64,000 nucleotides of DNA from Lamellibrachia columna (Eukaryota > Annelida > Polychaeta > Sabellida > Siboglinidae): NCBI GenBank assembly GCA_963662155.1, contig OY759263.1:2173595-2237594 (forward strand), in the 5' to 3' direction. Under the pieces are notes generated by a model. The model was not told the origin of the DNA. It saw only the letters and a program-made list of their open reading frames with translations, and searched no databases. Below are positions 41,601 to 57,100 of this stretch, piece by piece (within the stretch, counting starts at the first letter, position 1; the number at the start of each line of letters is the position of its first letter). The translations under genes and the position numbers were made by a program.

Positions 41601-44600
41601 GCCAACAGTCATGAGTTTTTAGCAAGATTGAACAAAATTGCCATTCAAAGGAAAAACGCCAGATAGCACATGGACACTGAAGTCATTGGCTTATTGAGAG
41701 TCCAACAATTCCTCATCTGTGTGTAATTGTCCTTCTCATATATTTCTGAATTTTATTTTTAAACATATTCATGCTTTTGTCTTCTTTAAGTGAAAAAAAT
41801 ATTCATCTATCAATATTATCATAACTATTCAATATCGTAAAAACTTCTATTTTATCTCTTCTTAACCTCCTTGTTTTGGGGTTGTTAAACCACATTGTTT
41901 TAAGCATTTTTCATAACTACGAAACTTTAAATTATAATATGTTTATACCCAGACTGACCATGCAGCAATGTCATCCACAAACACTGCTTCTTGGCTACGC
42001 AATGGCAAGTTTTTATCTTCTTGTCTTCAGTATTATCAGGCTGGTTAGGGGGTTTGACCAGTATTATCAGGATGGTTAGGGGGTTTGACCAGTATTATCA
42101 GGCTGGTTAGGGGGTTTGACCAGTATTATCAGGATGGTTAGGGGGTTTGACCAGTATTATCAGGCTGGTTAGGGGGTTTGACCAGTATTATCAGGCTGGT
42201 TAGGGGGTTTGACCAGTATTATCAGGCTGGTTAGGGGGTTTGACCAGTATTATCAGGCTGGTTAGGGGGTTTGACCAGTATTATCAGGATGGTTAGGGGG
42301 TTTGACCAGTATTATCAGGATGGTTAGGGGGTTTGACCAGTATTATCAGGCTGGTTAGGGGGTTTGACCAGTATTATCAGGATGGTTAGGGGGTTTGACC
42401 AGTATTATCAGGATGGTTAGGGGGTTTGACCAGTATTATCAGGCTGGTTAGGGGGTTTTACCAGTATTATCAGGCTGGTTAGGGGGTTTGACCAGTATTA
42501 TCAGGATGGTTAGGGGGTTTGACCAGTATTATCAGGATGGTTAGGGGGTTTGACCAGTATTATCAGGCTGGTTAGGGGGTTTGACCAGTATTATCAGGAT
42601 GGTTAGGGGGTTTGACCAGTATTATCAGGATGGTTAGGGGGTTTGACCAGTATTATCAGGCTGGTTAGGGGGTTTGACCAGTATTATCAGGCTGGTTAGG
42701 GGGTTTGACCAGTATTATCAGGCTGGTTAGGGGGTTTGACCAGTATTATCAGGCTGGTTAGGGGGTTTGACCAGTATTATCAGGATGGTTAGGGGGTTTG
42801 ACCAGTATTATCAGGATGGTTAGGGGGTTTGACCAGTATTATCAGGCTGGTTAGGGGGTTTGACCAGTATTATCAGGATGGTTAGGGGGTTTGACCAGTA
42901 TTATCAGGATGGTTAGGGGGTTTGACCAGTATTATCAGGCTGGTTAGGGGGTTTGACCAGTATTATCAGGCTGGTTAGGGGGTTTGACCAGTATTATCAG
43001 GCTGGTTAGGGGGTTTGACCAGTATTATCAGGCTGGTTAGGGGGTTTGACCAGTATTATCAGGCTGGTTAGGGGGTTTGACCAGTATTATCAGGCTGGTT
43101 AGGGGGTTTGACCAGTATTATCAGGCTGGTTAGGGGGTTTGACCAGTATTATCAGGCTGGTTAGGGGGTTTGACCAGTATTATCAGGCTGGTTAGGGGGT
43201 TTGACCAGTATTATCAGGCTGGTTAGGGGGTTTGACCAGTATTATCAGGATGGTTAGGGGGTTTGACCAGTATTATCAGGCTGGTTAGGGGATTTGACCA
43301 GTATTATCAGGATGGTTAGGGGGTTTGACCAGTATTATCAGGATGGTTAGGGGGTTTGACCAGTATTATCAGGATGGTTAGGGGGTTTGACCAGTATTAT
43401 CAGGCTGGTTAGGGGGTTTGACCAGTATTATCAGGCTGGTTAGGGGGTTTGACCAGTATTATCAGGCTGGTTAGGGGGTTTGACCAGTATTATCAGGATG
43501 GTTAGGGGGTTTGACCAGTATTATCAGGATGGTTAGGGGGTTTGACCAGTATTATCAGGATGGTTAGGGGGTTTGACCAGTATTATCAGGCTGGTTAGGG
43601 GATTTGACCAGTATTATCAGGATGGTTAGGGGGTTTGACCAGTATTATCAGGCTGGTTAGGGGGTTTGACCAGTATTATCAGGCTGGTTAGGGGATTTGA
43701 CCAGTATTATCAGGATGGTTAGGGGGTTTGACCAGTATTATCAGGCTGGTTAGGGGGTTTGACCAGTATTATCAGGCTGGTTAGGGGGTTTGACCAGTAT
43801 TATCAGGCTGGTTAGGGGGTTTGACCAGTATTATCAGGATGGTTAGGGGGTTTGACCAGTATTATCAGGATGGTTAGGGGGTTTGACCAGTATTATCAGG
43901 ATGGTTAGGGGGTTTGACCAGTATTATCAGGCTGGTTAGGGGATTTGACCAGTATTATCAGGATGGTTAGGGGTTTGACCAGTACTATCAGGCTGGTTAG
44001 GGGGTTTGACCAGTATTATCAGGCTGGTTAGGGGGGTTTGACCAGTACTATCAGGCTGGTTAGGGGGTTTGACCAATATTATCAGGCTGGTTAGGGGGTT
44101 TGACCAGTATTGTCAGCATGGTTAGAGGGTTTGACCAGTATTATCAGACTGGTTAGGGGGTTTGACCAGTATTATCAGGATGATTAGGGGTTTGACCAGT
44201 ATTATCAGCATGGTTAGGGGGTTTGCCATAAATCTCTCCAATAACTTGCCATTTAACAAACACAATAAACAAGATAAATCTGGTCTCACTTCAGCATCTC
44301 CCGTTGACACAATGTCATCATCGTCTTGTCTCTGATCGCCATGGTCCATTGACCCAAGGTCGGCCATGCGTGACTGTTGTATGTAGGAAGCCACATTGGC
44401 TGGGGTCACGCTTGACCGGGTTGGGAGGGGGTCAACAGAGAAGAGTTCCTCACTACCCTGGAACATCAAACACATGTGGTAAAGAGGTAAAGACTTGTTT
44501 CATTCAGCTCTCAACATTACTTACTCAGATACTGCTGTCTTTATGTTCTACAGGTGCAAGGGGCAATTAAATATAATATTTTTCAATGTTCTTAATCAGT

Positions 44601-47600
44601 AAATATTACATATCAATCTCATAAGGCAGAGCAGGATTTCACACAAGCACCAAAAGGCCGTAAAACACTGCAAGCTATTATTACAAATTATGTTAAAGGT
44701 ATAATTGTAAGAACCCATACTAAGGCCACACACCGACAAATAGTCACATTTATCGAATTTAAACTAAGTGATTTTCAGTAAGAAGGATGTATTTCGTATA
44801 TGTTACTAAAATGGTTATAAAACAGGACGAGTGTGTGTGTGTGTGTGCGTGTGCGTGTGTGTGCACGTGCGTGCATGCGTGTATGCACGCAATCTCTTTT
44901 TAATAAAGACAACATTGCATGACCCCTAGAGTGACGCCACAGTCGCTCCAGTAATTAAGAATCACCCCATCAGACCACAAGCACTGACCTGGATGGCCTC
45001 GACATTGGCATTGACGAGAGAGAAGAGGGCGGTGGGGCGGGCGACGCCCATCCTGACGGGCGAGATGAGGGCATCGGCCGTCTCACACAGCTCCTCTATA
45101 GCGATGTTTATGAGGGCTTGGAAAACACGCTTACACTTCACCAGCGGCTGTGACACACTTAGGTTCCTGACAGCAAACACAGCAGTAGGAGACATCATGA
45201 CCACAGTCCATGTAAAACAATGTTATAACCATTAAGGTGAAGTCAATGTATGAATAATTAGGGTGGCTGGGGCAGTTATTCCATGCTTGTTTTGTATGAA
45301 TATTTAGGGTGGCTGGGGCAGCTATTCCATGCTTGTTTTGTATGAATATTTAGGGTGGCTGGGGCAGCTATTCCATGCTTGTTTTGTATGAATAATTAAG
45401 GTGGCTGGGGCAGCTATTCCATGCTTGTTTTGTATGAATAATTAAGGTGGCTGGGGTAGCTATTCCATGCTTGTTTTGTATGAATATTTAGGGTGGCTGG
45501 GGCAGCTATTCCATGCTTGTTTTGTATGAATAATTAAGGTGGCTGGGGCAGCTATTCCATGCTTGTTTTGTATGAATAATTAGGGTGGCTGGGGCAGCTA
45601 TTCCATGCTTGTTTTGTATGAATAATTAAGGTGGCTTGGGCAGCTATTCCATGCTTGCTTTGTATGAATAATTAGGGTGGCTGGGACAGCTATTCCATGC
45701 TTGTTTTGTATGAATAATTAAGGTGGCTGGGGCAGCTATTCCATGCTTGTTTTGTATGAATAATTAAGGTGGCTGAGGCAGCTATTCCATGCTTGTTTTG
45801 TATGAATAATTAGGGTGGCTGAGGCAGCTATTCCATGCTTGTTTTGTATTGAGTAATTTCAGTAGAAATTAAATAAAGTAACTGTTTCTTCACAAATTGT
45901 AGTTGAAATATTATATAATATTTCAGATTTATAAAAATTTGAAAAAAAAATATGCACAAAATGTCAGTTTATATAATTTTTTTAAACTTTCCATAACCAC
46001 TCTCATAAGATAAGTAACTCACATTTTCTTGCGACTGCTCTGAGGCGCCATCTCCAGGCTAAGGACAGTGAAGATGCGGGCAACAGAACGGACGAAGCGA
46101 CGAGCCACTAACTTGGCGTCACTGCGATTGGCTGACGGCCCCTCCCGCTGCATCTCCCGGATCAGGGTTGTCAACAAGGTATCGAGCATCTGGGACACAC
46201 CATTGCCATGGTTACAATGATGGGTAATTACCCTCCAGACAACATCCCGAAAGAACAGTTTCATATTTAAACCAACAACTGTCGACCGTTTGTCCGATGA
46301 CTGCGACTTTTTTGCAAAATGAGTCTGAAATGAGAGGGGAAAAATGGAATGGAGGAAGGATGTTTAAGTGAAATACTCATCAGTGGTCAGTGCTAGACTG
46401 GACAATAGGTATACCCACTGACCTCGAGACTACACTTGACCAGCAGACAGTGAGTGAACTTGTCCACTTGTGACGTTCCTGTCTGAGTGTCCAGGTACAT
46501 GTGGTCCCCCAACATGTCTGACTGACCACTGAAATAGATGGTTGATGGTTAACACAGATCAACATGTCAGAGGCACAACATTGTGATTATGCAGTATAAC
46601 ACTACATATATTCTCACATCTTGTGCTTTGATGAACTTTGTTAATACAATTTGACCATTATATATGTTTATGAACATCAGTACAATCATGAACAGCTACG
46701 TTTGGGGGTTTCCTGTTATTTCTTTTGACTGACTGAACATTGCTCACCCCTGAAAGTTCACCTGCGATGCCTGTACGTGCATCCCACGCCGATGCACAGG
46801 CAGGCTCGAGATTTACAACTTTATTGAAACGCTACATATAGCAATATCATACTGCATTGACAATAGTTTGACGAGTTTGTTGTGTGGAAACAAAAACTTG
46901 TAGTTCAGTATATATGCTGAATCACTATAACCACTCCAACATGATCAGTGATCCATACAATCATGCCACGCCCCCTCACTCACTCCCATGCCCCTTCACT
47001 CCCTCCCACATCCCCTCACTCCCTTCCCCACCCTCTCACTCCCTCCCATGCCTCCCCACTCTCTCACTCCCTCCCACCCCCTTACTCCTTCCCCCAACAC
47101 TCACCCAGTATGCTTCTCCTTGACCCCGCTGTTGAGCATGGCCTTGACGGCTGGCCAGTCATTGAGGACACGCTCCAGCGCACGCCGACTGAACCGCGGA
47201 GGCTCCAGGTTGTGGTCTGGCATCTCAGCCTCTGAGACACAACACAGCACAACTGTTAGTAAGTACTTAGTACTTGGCAAAGAAGGGAAAACATCCAGCC
47301 ATGGATTACCAACAAAATTCTGGTTCTCTGCGATACAAGGAGAAACATGAAGAAGACAAAGAACGCCACCCCTGAAACAGCAGAACACTACTGCACTGTC
47401 AATCACACCATCAGAATGATAAAAGCAAAAGAGGAATGGATCTCAGAGCAATGTGACAACATGGAGAAAGGCATAAAAGAGGGCAACAGCAAGAAAGCCT
47501 TTGATACACTGAAGAAGCTGACAAGAAAACAACAACACAAGGCTACAGTCATAGAAGGTAAGAACGTCCCCCTGCTAACTGATAACGCGGCCGTTCTTAC

Positions 47601-48142
47601 ATGATGGACTGAGTATTGCCAGGAGCTCTACAAAAACTTAAACCAGTAAAGTAAAACCTGCAGTGTTGATGAAACTTACTACACTATGCCATAGGATCTT
47701 GAAAACAAAGGAATGGCCCAAAGAATGGACTCAATCCATGATCCACTCCCAAAAAATGGAAATCTAACACTATGCAAAAATTAAATCAGCCTCATCAGTG
47801 ACCCAAAAGATCATGCTACGAGTCAGCCAATTTGTAATCTTCGTTTTGTGGTCGATATTGTGTGAAAGGCACCCCTACGACCACCCTGGTCAAGTGGTGA
47901 AGGTGACAACCATTAAAAAGCAACATCTCTGTTACAACAAAACACTACAGTAGTTACCATTACAATGAACTAATAATAACAATTCCAGCCAGAGCTGATT
48001 CTGTTAAATGGCTGATTCGCTCAACACATTTTAATACACCTGGAATAGGGAATGTACGCAATACACGAGTCTACAGCTCATTTTATATCCAGGCTTCTGA
48101 TAAGGCAGAGTCCACTGTAGTACAAATTAGAATGTCACCAGG

Positions 48143-48184
<42 letters not shown>

Positions 48185-51100
48185 CAGCATTATAACAAGA
48201 AAAGAGAGTATCAAACCAATATTACTGTCACACAAATGCATGACTGCCACTAAACAGCATCACAATTACTCCAGAGCAACACCAAAACAAATCAACACCA
48301 GTGAACAGCATTTCTGTTTTACAACACTGATATAACTACAAAATGTTCAACAACCATAAAACACTTTATATTACTATTATTACAGCTGTATCTGTTAATC
48401 TGTTTATGCCCTCTCTAAAAATGTTTATTTCCCGTCACTAATTTATGGGTCTTATAATGCTTTTCTGATGACTAGTCTGGAGCAGTGAATTAGAGGTAAC
48501 TATATCAATAAAGTTACCACAGCTGGGCCGCCCTAACTTATTTCCCAACTACTAATGCCACCTACCCAGGTCCGAAACAGGGGCCTTGCGGCTGCTGCGC
48601 ATCCTGGTGGGACGATACTGCCTCTGTTCCACCAACTGACGCCCCACAGTCTGCACGAGGAATAGCAAGATGTTCTCGCCCCTGCAACCAAGACACAGTG
48701 CGTCAGAGGCATGTACAATTTCTTTTATATGACAATCCGTACTATTACTATATTTCTGCAACTCCACAGTTATGCTAGGTTCATGCAGCAGCAAACAGAG
48801 AAGTTTCACATAGAAACGTTTTCGGCATAACCAAAAAAGGAAAACAGACCTACACAACTCAACTTAGTGTTGATGGCATCTTCTAAGGGCTATTTCAGTG
48901 TAAACAAACAGTTCATAACTTTTATCAGGAAGCCTTCTAAATCCATTCATTTTAAATGATTTTTAATGCAACATGAAAAAAATCATTATAAACTGTTTTT
49001 AGAGAAGACGACACACATGGATGATTCAAGTATTTGAATTGTAAGACATCCACTACACAAAACGTTCTCTCTCACTATACCTTCAACTTGACATTGTAAG
49101 ACATCCACTACACAACACGTTCTCTCTCACTATACCTTGAACGTGACATTGTAAGACATCCACTACACAACACGTTCTCTCTCACTATACCTTGAACTTG
49201 ACATTGTAAGACATCCACTACACAACACGTTCTCTCTCACTATACCTTGAACGTGACATTGTAAGACATCCACTACACAACACGTTCTCTCTCACTATAC
49301 CTTCAACTTGACATTGTAAGACATCCACTACACAACACGTTCTCTCTCACTATACCTTCAACTTGACATTGTAAGACATCCACTACACAACACGTTCTCT
49401 CTCACTATACCTTCAACTTGACATTGTAAGACATCCACTACACAACACGTTCTCTCTCACTATACCTTCAACTTGACATTGTAAGACATCCACTACACAA
49501 CACGTTCTCTCTCACTATACCTTGAACTTGACATTGTAAGACATCCACTACACAACACGTTCTCTCTCACTATACCTTCAACTTGACATTGTAAGACATC
49601 CACTACACAACACGTTCTCTCTCACTATACCTTCAACTTGACATTGTAAGACATCCACTACACAACACGTTCTCTCTCACTATACCTTCAACTTGACATT
49701 GTAAGACATCCACTACACAACACGTTCTCTCTCACTATACCTTGAATGTGACATTGTAAGACATCCACTACACAACACGTTCTCTCTCACTATACCTTCA
49801 ACTTGACATTGTAAGACATCCACTACACAACACGTTCTCTCTCACTATACCTTCAACTTGACATTGTAAGACATCCACTACACAACACGTTCTCTCTCAC
49901 TATACCTTCAACTTGACATTGTAAGACATCCACTACACAACACGTTCTCTCTCACTATACCTTCAACTTGACATTGTAAGACATCCACTACACAACACGT
50001 TCTCTCTCACTATACCTTCAACTTGACATTGTAAGACATCCACTACACAACACGTTCTCTCTCACTATACCTTGAACGTGACATTGTAAGACATCCACTA
50101 CACAACACGTTCTCTCTCACTATACCTTGAACTTGACATTGTAAGACATCCACTACACAACACGTTCTCTCTCACTATACCTTGAACGTGACATTGTAAG
50201 ACATCCACTACACAACACGTTCTCTCTCACTATACCTTGAACGTGACATTGTAAGACATCCACTACACAACACGTTCTCTCTCACTATACCTTGAACTTG
50301 ACATTGTAAGACATCCACTACACAACACGTTCTCTCTCACTATACCTTGAACGTGACATTGTAAGACATCCACTACACAACACGTTCTCTCTCACTATAC
50401 CTTGAACTTGACATTGTAAGACATCCACTACACAACACGTTCTCTCTCACTATACCTTGAACGTGACATTGTAAGACATCCACTACACAACACGTTCTCT
50501 CTCACTATACCTTCAACTTGACATTGTAAGACATCCACTACACAACACGTTCTCTCTCACTATACCTTCAACTTGACATTGTAAGACATCCACTACACAA
50601 CACGTTCTCTCTCACTATACCTTCAACTTGACATTGTAAGACATCCACTACACAACACGTTCTCTCTCACTATACCTTCAACTTGACATTGTAAGACATC
50701 CACTACACAACACGTTCTCTCTCACTATACCTTCAACTTGACATTGAAGGGACAAGATGGTTTGGAATGTTCAAGTATTACTGGCATAATAAATACAACT
50801 GACTGTGTAATAAAGGGCAGTCTCCTAGTATTGGCTAGATGCGATGAATTCACCAGATGTGTAAAACTGCTATGTTGGTTCACTCAAGACAATTCATGTA
50901 TATAATATGTGCTCTACACAATCACATATTAGAAGAACAAAATGGGCAGCTTAATGGTTGAACTGACGAGACATGGCTACCAAGACATTGCCCATCATGT
51001 TTAGTGATTGAACTGACGAGACATGGCTACCAAGACATCGCCCACCATGTTTAGTGATTGAACTGATGAGACATGGCTACCAAGACATTGCCCACCATGT

Positions 51101-54100
51101 TTAGTGATTGAACTGACGAGACATGGCTACCAAGACATTGGCCACCATGTTTAATGACTAAACTGACGAGACATGGCTACCAAGACATTGCCCACCATGT
51201 TTAGTGATTGAACTGACAAGACATGGCTACCAAGACATTGGCCACCATGTTTAGTGATTGAACTGACGAGACATGGCTACCAAGACATTGGCCACCATGT
51301 TTAGTGATTGAACTGACAAGACATGGCTACCAAGACATTGCCCACCATGTTTAGTGATTGAACTGACGAGACATGGCTACCAAGACATTGCCCACCATGT
51401 TTAATGACTGAACTGATGAGATATGGCTACCAAGACATTGCCCACCATGTTTAATGACTGAACTGATGAGACATGGCTACCAAGACATTGCCCACCACGT
51501 TTAATGACTGAACTGATGAGACATGGCTATCAAGACATTGCCCACCATGCTGTCTGGTTCTAACATCCACAAAAGCATTAATACCAGCTTCACTCATTAG
51601 GCGATGCCACTGAACAGTTTTATTATTTTTTTTGCGAAACAAGGTGAAAACAAAACCATCACCAACCAATACTTAATGCAGTACATTATTTGAACTTGGC
51701 GAACTTGTGCGAGCACTCCTAATAACAAAACCATAACCAAAGACTGTGCATGAGTTGTACTGTGACACAGTGGAAGCCTCACCTTGAGTTGGTCAGCTTG
51801 ACAAGATCAGTCTCTGTGAGGAGACGATTGAGGAGCTCAAACCTGACGACCTGGTTGCCCATAATGAGGGACCGACACTTGCACTTCTCCCAACAGTCGC
51901 AGTAGGCCGTCGGGTGGGTCTTCTTCAGTCTGACAGCACACACACATACACATACATGCAGCAGTTCACTTATGCACATGTTACAGCTTAACACCGTGCC
52001 GTGGCTTGCCCAACACTTGGCATTCAATATCTGTATCTGCATACACAATGCGCTTAAGGCACATTGTTCCCGTTATCAGAGCTAGTTCAGCATCCATACA
52101 GTGCGGTGAGTGTTACAGTTTGTCAGTCCACGTTACACATTAACCCCAGTGTGTGATCTTTTATTTCCCCTGGTATAGACACCAGGTTGAGGGGGCCTAC
52201 TGCTGTTACCTCCCCTGGTATAGACAACAGGTTGAGGGGGCCTACTACTGTTACATCCCCTGGTATAGACACCATGTTGAGGGGCCTACTGCTGTTACCT
52301 CCCCTGGTATAGACACCAGGTTGAGGGGGCCTACTGCTGTTACCTCCCCTGGTATAGACACCATATTGAGGGGGCCTACTGCTGTTACCTCCCCTGGTAT
52401 AGACACCAGGTTGAGGGGGCCTACTGCTGTTACCTCCCCTGGTATAGACACCAGGTTGAGGGGGCCTACTGCTGTTACCTCCCCTGGTATAGACACCAGG
52501 TTGAGGGGGCCTACTGCTGTTACATCCCCTGGTATAGACACCATGTTGAGGGGCCTACTGCTGTTACCTCCCCTGGTATAGACACCAGGTTGAGGGGGCC
52601 TACTGCTGTTACCTCCCCTGGTATAGACACCATGTTGAGGGGGCCTACTGCTGTTACCTCCCCTGGTATAGACACCAGGTTGAGGGGGCCTACTGCTGTT
52701 ACCTCCCCTGGTATAGACACCATGTTGATGGGGCCTACTGCTGTTACCTCCCCTGGTATAGACACCAGGTTGAGGGGGCCTACTGCTGTTACCTCCCCTG
52801 GTATAGACACAAGGTTGAGGGGGCCTACTGCTGTTACCGCCCCTGGTATAGACACCAGGTTGAGGGGGCCTACTGCTGTTACCTCCCCTGGTATAGACAC
52901 CAGGTTGAGGGGGCCTACTGCTGTTACCTCCCCTGGTATAGACACCAGGTTGAGGGGTCCTACTGCTGTTACCTCCCCTGGTATAGACACAAGGTTGAGG
53001 GGGCCTACTGCTGTTACCTCCCCTGGTATAGACACCAGGTTGAGGGGGCCTGTGTGTCTGACTGTGATGTAAGAGTGTGTGTGACTGTGATGTAAGAGTG
53101 TGTGACTGTGATGTAAGAGTGTGTGACTGTGATGTAAGAGTGTGTGACTGTGATGTAAGAGTGTGTGACTGTGATATAAGAGTGTGTGTGACTATGATGT
53201 AAGAGTGTGTGACTGTGATGTAAGAGTGTGTGTGACTGTGATGTAAGAGTGTGTGTGACTGTGATGTAAGAGTGTGTGACTGTGATATAAGAGTGTGTGA
53301 CTGTGATGTAAGAGTGTGTGTGACTGTGATGTAAGAGTGTGTGTGACTGTGATGTAAGAGTGTGTGACTGTGATGTAAGTGTGTGACTGTGATGTAAGAG
53401 TGTGTGTGACTGATGTAAGCGTGTGTGACTGTGATGTAAGAGTGTGTGTGACAGTGATGTAAGAGTGTGTGACTGTGATGTAAGAGTGTGTGTGACTGTG
53501 ATGTAAGAGTGTGTGACTGTGATGTAAGAGTATGTGACTGTGATGTAAGAGTGTGTGACTATGATGTAAGAGTGTGTGTGACTGTGATATAAGAGTGTGT
53601 GTGACTGTTATGTAAGAGTGTGCGACTGTGATGTAAGAGTGTGTGACTATGATGTAACAGTGTGTGTGACTGTGATATAAGTGTGTGTGACTGTGATGTA
53701 AGAGTGTGTGACTGTGATGTAAGAGTGTGTGTGACTGTGATGTAAGAGTGTGTGACTGTGATGTAAGAGTGTGTGTGACAGTGATGTAAGAGTGTGTGAC
53801 TGTGATGTAAGAGTGTGTGTGACTGTGATGTAAGAGTGTGTGACTGTGATGTAAGAGTGTGTGACTGTGATGTAAGAGTGTGTGACTGTGATGTAAGAGT
53901 GTGTGTGACTGTGATGTAAGAGTGTGACTGTGATGTAAGAGTGTGTGTGACTGTGATGTAAGAGTGTGTGACTGTGATGTAAGAGTGTGTGACTGTGATG
54001 TAAGAGTGTGTGTGACTGTTATGTAAGAGTGTGTGACTGTGATGTAAGAGTGTGACTGTGATGTAAGAGTGCGTGACTGTGATGTAAGAGTGTGTGTGAC

Positions 54101-57100
54101 TGTTATGTAAGAGTGTGTGACTGTGATGTAAGAGTGTGATTGTGATGTAAGAGTGTGTGACTGTGATGTAAGAGTGTGTGACTGTGATGTAAGAGTGTGT
54201 GTGACAGTGATGTAAGAGTGTGTGACTGTGATGTAAGAGTGTGTGTGACTGTGATGTAAGAGTGTGTGTGACTGTTATGTAAGAGTGTGTGACTGTGATG
54301 TAAGAGTGTGTGACTGTGATGTAAGAGTGTGTGTGATTGTGATGTAAGAGTGTGTGACTGTGATGTAAGAGAGTGTGACTGTGATGTAAGAGTGTGTGAC
54401 TGTGATGTAAGAGTGTGTGTGACTGTGATGTAAGAGTGTGTGACTGTGATGTAAGAGTGTGTGTGACTGTTATGTAAGAGTGTGTGACTGTGATGTAAGA
54501 GTGTGTGACTGTGATGTAAGAGTGTGTGTGACTGTTATGTAAGAGTGTGTGACTGTGATGTAAGAGTGTGTGACTGTGATGTAAGAGTGTGTGTGACTGT
54601 GATGTAAGAGTGTGTGTGACTGTGATGTAAGAGTGTGTGTGACTGTGATGTTAGAGTGTGTGACTGTGATGTAAGAGTGTGTGTGACTGCGATGTAAGAG
54701 TGTGTGACTGTGATGGCCCATTGAAAATGATGCGATAAACGTCACATGGTTACCATCATAAAATAAAGTCTTTGCTATTACAACATTTGCTAGTAACATG
54801 AGCAATATTAATTAATGACACATGACAATCTATGGAACTAAAACATTTGAGACAGACACAGTGAGATGGCTTACTTGCACTCGTGTCCTTTGTGACAGAC
54901 GCGGGCGCACTCAGTGCAACAACAGAGGGAGCCCATCAGTCCACACGTCCGGCACTCAAAGATGTCCTGCAACAACAAACAACCTACATGTCATGTTGTG
55001 TCGAATGTCTAAATGATCAGTGTCATCATATAGTATTTCCAGTGTAATACGAAAAGGTTGATGACACAATAATCAATTTGCATGAGAGTAACCATGGTAA
55101 CCAAATAATCCTAGAATTTGTTTACTTATTCTAACAAACAATACATCAAGTTGTGCAATGGACTAGCTGACTGAATAAAAGGTAAAGGTTTTAAAAAATG
55201 TTATACTTAATTAACATCTAACTTAATTTATAAACAAATGCAAAAATCCCATTTTTATCAGAAGTATTATTCTTTATTTAGCTAAACTGTGCAATGCCTC
55301 AATAGCACGAACTTCACTTCGGCCACATGACATTGACCCCAACGACCTGACCTGGTTGATATGTTCGGCACCAGTCCAGGTGAAGCTGCAAGTGTCGTTA
55401 CAACAGACGATGTGGAGCGGGGAGTTGCTGAGACTGGAGTTGGGTGGGTAGAGCATGCTCATGAATACGGAGAGGTTCAGCTCCAGGCGTTCTCCGCCAC
55501 TCGCCAGTCTCTTCGCTGTGTCCATCAGCGTGACGGCCGCCGCATACGCCTGGCAGCAGACCGCCTGCATGAAGGGCGTGCATCCCTTCGCATTCCTGTA
55601 CAGACACATAACATTGTTATCACTTCTCCCCAAGTTCTCATCAATGACGCGAAGTCTGATCATTTTTATTATAAAATCTTGTTATTTATTGGTATTAATC
55701 AAGGGTTAATATACTGACTAGAATGTGAACATGTTCAAGGTTCACGATAACAAAGTTTACTATGTGAACAAAAATAAGACGCCTGCCCTAGACGTCTCGA
55801 CTGACCTCGCGCTGAGAAGATCCAGCAGGTGGGGCTGTAGTAGAGGTGACTCACACAACAGCTTGAGGATCTGTAACGCAGCAAGTTGGCGTTCTTTATC
55901 ATCCATCTTGACCGGAGGCATCATGTAGGCATTCACTGGCTCCCCCTGCTGGGTCGAACTGTTGGCCGTGGTTGATGCTCCAGCAGAATTCTGGCGTGAC
56001 AGGCTTGGGCACTCCGACTCTAGGTGAACCAGAGACATCTGGGGTTCAATATGGAACACTACTCATTTGAGTAGGTATAGATAAACACATCTAGCTTTGC
56101 CTGTTATATCCATTATAAAGAACATTTTATCTTTGCAAATTATCCCTTGCTGAGTCTAACTTGGTTTAGTTTTATTATCTCTGTTACAGTGACATAATAA
56201 AAAAATAAAAAAGAAGCTTGTTTTAAAGTTCACTGACACAGTATAACTTGTGAAAAGACTCTGAAAGCAGTGCCTACCTGGACGACAGCTGTCCACTACT
56301 GGCGGGTCAGGGGGCCAACTAAGGGTGGGTATGGCGACCCCACTGCCCGCCCCCGCCTCCTCTCTGTCAGCGCCCCCTGTCCCGCTCGTGTCGCGCATGT
56401 CCAGGCCACTGATGGTGCGAGACGCTGATGTGGCTCGACGCATCATCTCACGCAGACTGACACTACGCGAGGACACACGCTCACTCGAGTTGCTGCACTG
56501 AGACTGTATGAAGGCGAGGACATCGACCGCACTGCTCACAGCGTTGATGGCATCCAGGGTGGAGCTGAAGCACAGGCCACTGTTGGCCGGTGTGGAGGTG
56601 GTCGAGTCTAAACACACATTGTCTTCCACATTTCTACCATTTCCAAATTTCATTTGGATGAAACCATTTTTTCCAAACACCTGAGAAGAAATGTTTTCCA
56701 AAAGAAGAATCTTAATCATGTGTTGTACACATGGACCAACTGTGATGTTGGTTCACTCATGTTTACAGGTTACACAGATTACACATTTCTTGAACAGAAT
56801 ACAGTTGTGTTAAACTAGTCCCAGTTCATTCTTTCTTGTACCACGCTCCTCAAGGCAATCTCAACACTTATGACTATGGTGGCAAAACTACCACCGATTG
56901 TTACTCATGGATTATCTAATACCAATATTACATGGGGAATTTAAGATTAAAATGCCAGCCTGCCAGTCTTGGCTGAGATTCAACATGGATTAGGTAATAT
57001 TCAGTACGCCTATTCAGTATTTAAAAATCTTTTGAGACCACAGACCCAGATGGGATGAATATAGACTTCATTTACACCCATAATTCCATTAACTTTTGAG

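Noticed and set aside
42028..44225. Interstitial telomere (chromosome-fusion relic)
   Set aside because: The TTAGGG motif occurs once per 31-bp unit rather than as a pure hexamer run, and the array lies inside a continuous gene.
46978..47350. Plus-strand Ser/Pro-rich frames of 79-120 codons
   Set aside because: They translate a pyrimidine-rich low-complexity tract and the antisense of exon 11.
52153..53072. Frames of 97-171 codons ([15 protein letters not shown] / [15 protein letters not shown])
   Set aside because: 45-bp repeat artefact. No splice or promoter context, and the array lies in a UBR5 intron.
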